Shown here piece by piece: positions 63,401-64,000 of a stretch of 64,000 bases of DNA. The position numbers were made by a program, and so were the translations under genes. This DNA is from Dromaius novaehollandiae (taxonomy: Eukaryota > Chordata > Aves > Casuariiformes > Dromaiidae): positions 43,127,835 to 43,191,834 of the forward strand of contig NC_088102.1 in NCBI RefSeq assembly GCF_036370855.1, given 5' to 3'. The first letter of the stretch is position 1. Each line of letters opens with the position of its first letter. The notes under the pieces were generated by a model. That model was not told the origin of the DNA. It saw only the letters and a program-made list of their open reading frames with translations, and did not search any database.

Positions 63401-64000
63401 TTGGCCATGGTGGTCTCAGCCAAAAAGCAACAAGTTCAAGGCTAAGTTCGTGGATGGGTGATTGCTTAGCCAACTATATACAAAAAGATTATTGCTTAAT
63501 TTTTCCTGTCTTCCCCTTGGGGAGGGGCGGGAGTGCGTTAAAATGCCCTGCCAGCTTCCGAGAGACTTGTAGAAACTTACCATCTTTGAGACTTCCTCTC
63601 TGCTATCAAATCTGGTTGTTATTGTCCACAATAAACAAGAGTTATTTAAGTTCTGCTATGGATCATACATGGATGTTTTGCCATATAGCAGATCTGAACA
63701 TCTAAAAAGACTTAAAGTTGTTTGAGATTAATAAATCAGGTGTCCTAGTACATAAGCCTTTGAAAAACAGTGGTCTGGTAAGCGTCCTCAGAAAATGCCT
63801 AATGCGTACTGACAACAAAGAGCACAGCTACTTTGATTGAAAAATGTAGCTAGAAAAGGAGAAGCTGTCTAGCTGTTGTATAAGACTAGCATTTTGAATG
63901 CTAATCTGGGATTATGAATTACTGCCCCTCATGCTTCTGTCAAAACTGTACCCAATCATGCGCTGGACATAGGAAGAAAGATCTTGACTTTCTAACTGGT
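60451..64000 (+). other. LTK: Intron 4 of the LTK-like gene, continuing past the right edge
   Basis: The intron starts GTAAGA. I looked for a phase 2 exon encoding the tryptophan-containing end of the MAM domain and found none, so the intron is probably longer than 3.5 kb. It holds a possible repeat fragment at 61795-61845 ('ggatttagctccactggaag'), a C/CA run at 62006-62023 and otherwise nothing identifiable. Confidence 0.55.

Overview
This is vertebrate nuclear DNA, most likely from a bird. It is AT-rich and gene-poor. Its interspersed repeats are few and very old: one decayed CR1 retrotransposon and several CORE-SINE/MIR-like and L2-like relics. There is a single CpG island, and the few coding exons are separated by very long introns. 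No bacterial-type genes, CRISPR arrays or intact mobile elements are visible. Almost every open frame in the window is a short chance frame.

The one gene that can be supported is on the + strand and fills the window from about 12.0 kb to beyond the right edge. Four exons join in one continuous reading frame: 12106-12148, 56068-56178, 59421-59576 and 60228-60450. All have canonical GT/AG borders and matching phases (1, 1, 1, then 2). They encode about 177 N-terminal residues: a signal peptide, a short Ser/Pro-rich linker and most of a first MAM domain. The tiny leader exon and Ser-rich second exon resemble leukocyte tyrosine kinase (LTK). The MAM segment resembles the first MAM domain of ALK, including a Cys-x5-Cys pair, a Gly-x3-Leu-Leu-Asn motif and a later Cys-Leu pair. 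I therefore call it an LTK/ALK-family receptor tyrosine kinase, probably LTK. The kinase domain and all later exons lie to the right of the window.

Layout: 1-11.9 kb is upstream sequence with no recognisable gene; it holds an old sauropsid repeat at 985-1085, an 84-bp tandem duplication near 10 kb and a full palindromic CRE at 11614. 11.9-12.15 kb is a CpG-island promoter with a TATA-like box, Sp1-type GC box and exon 1. 12.15-56.07 kb is a 43.9-kb first intron carrying homopolymers, a large dodecamer/CT satellite at 29.68-30.04 kb, MIR- and L2-like relics, a decayed CR1 at about 50.2-52.1 kb, and two unexplained minus-strand open segments (36.2-36.5 kb and 26.9-27.1 kb) that read like protein. 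56.07-60.45 kb holds exons 2-4, and the remainder is intron 4.

No new multi-gene system is visible. The observations most worth checking are the bird-type LTK that keeps an N-terminal MAM domain, the minus-strand 80-codon segment with exon-like borders inside intron 1, and the microsatellite and splice-site architecture. All homology statements come from reading translations against remembered family features; no search was run.
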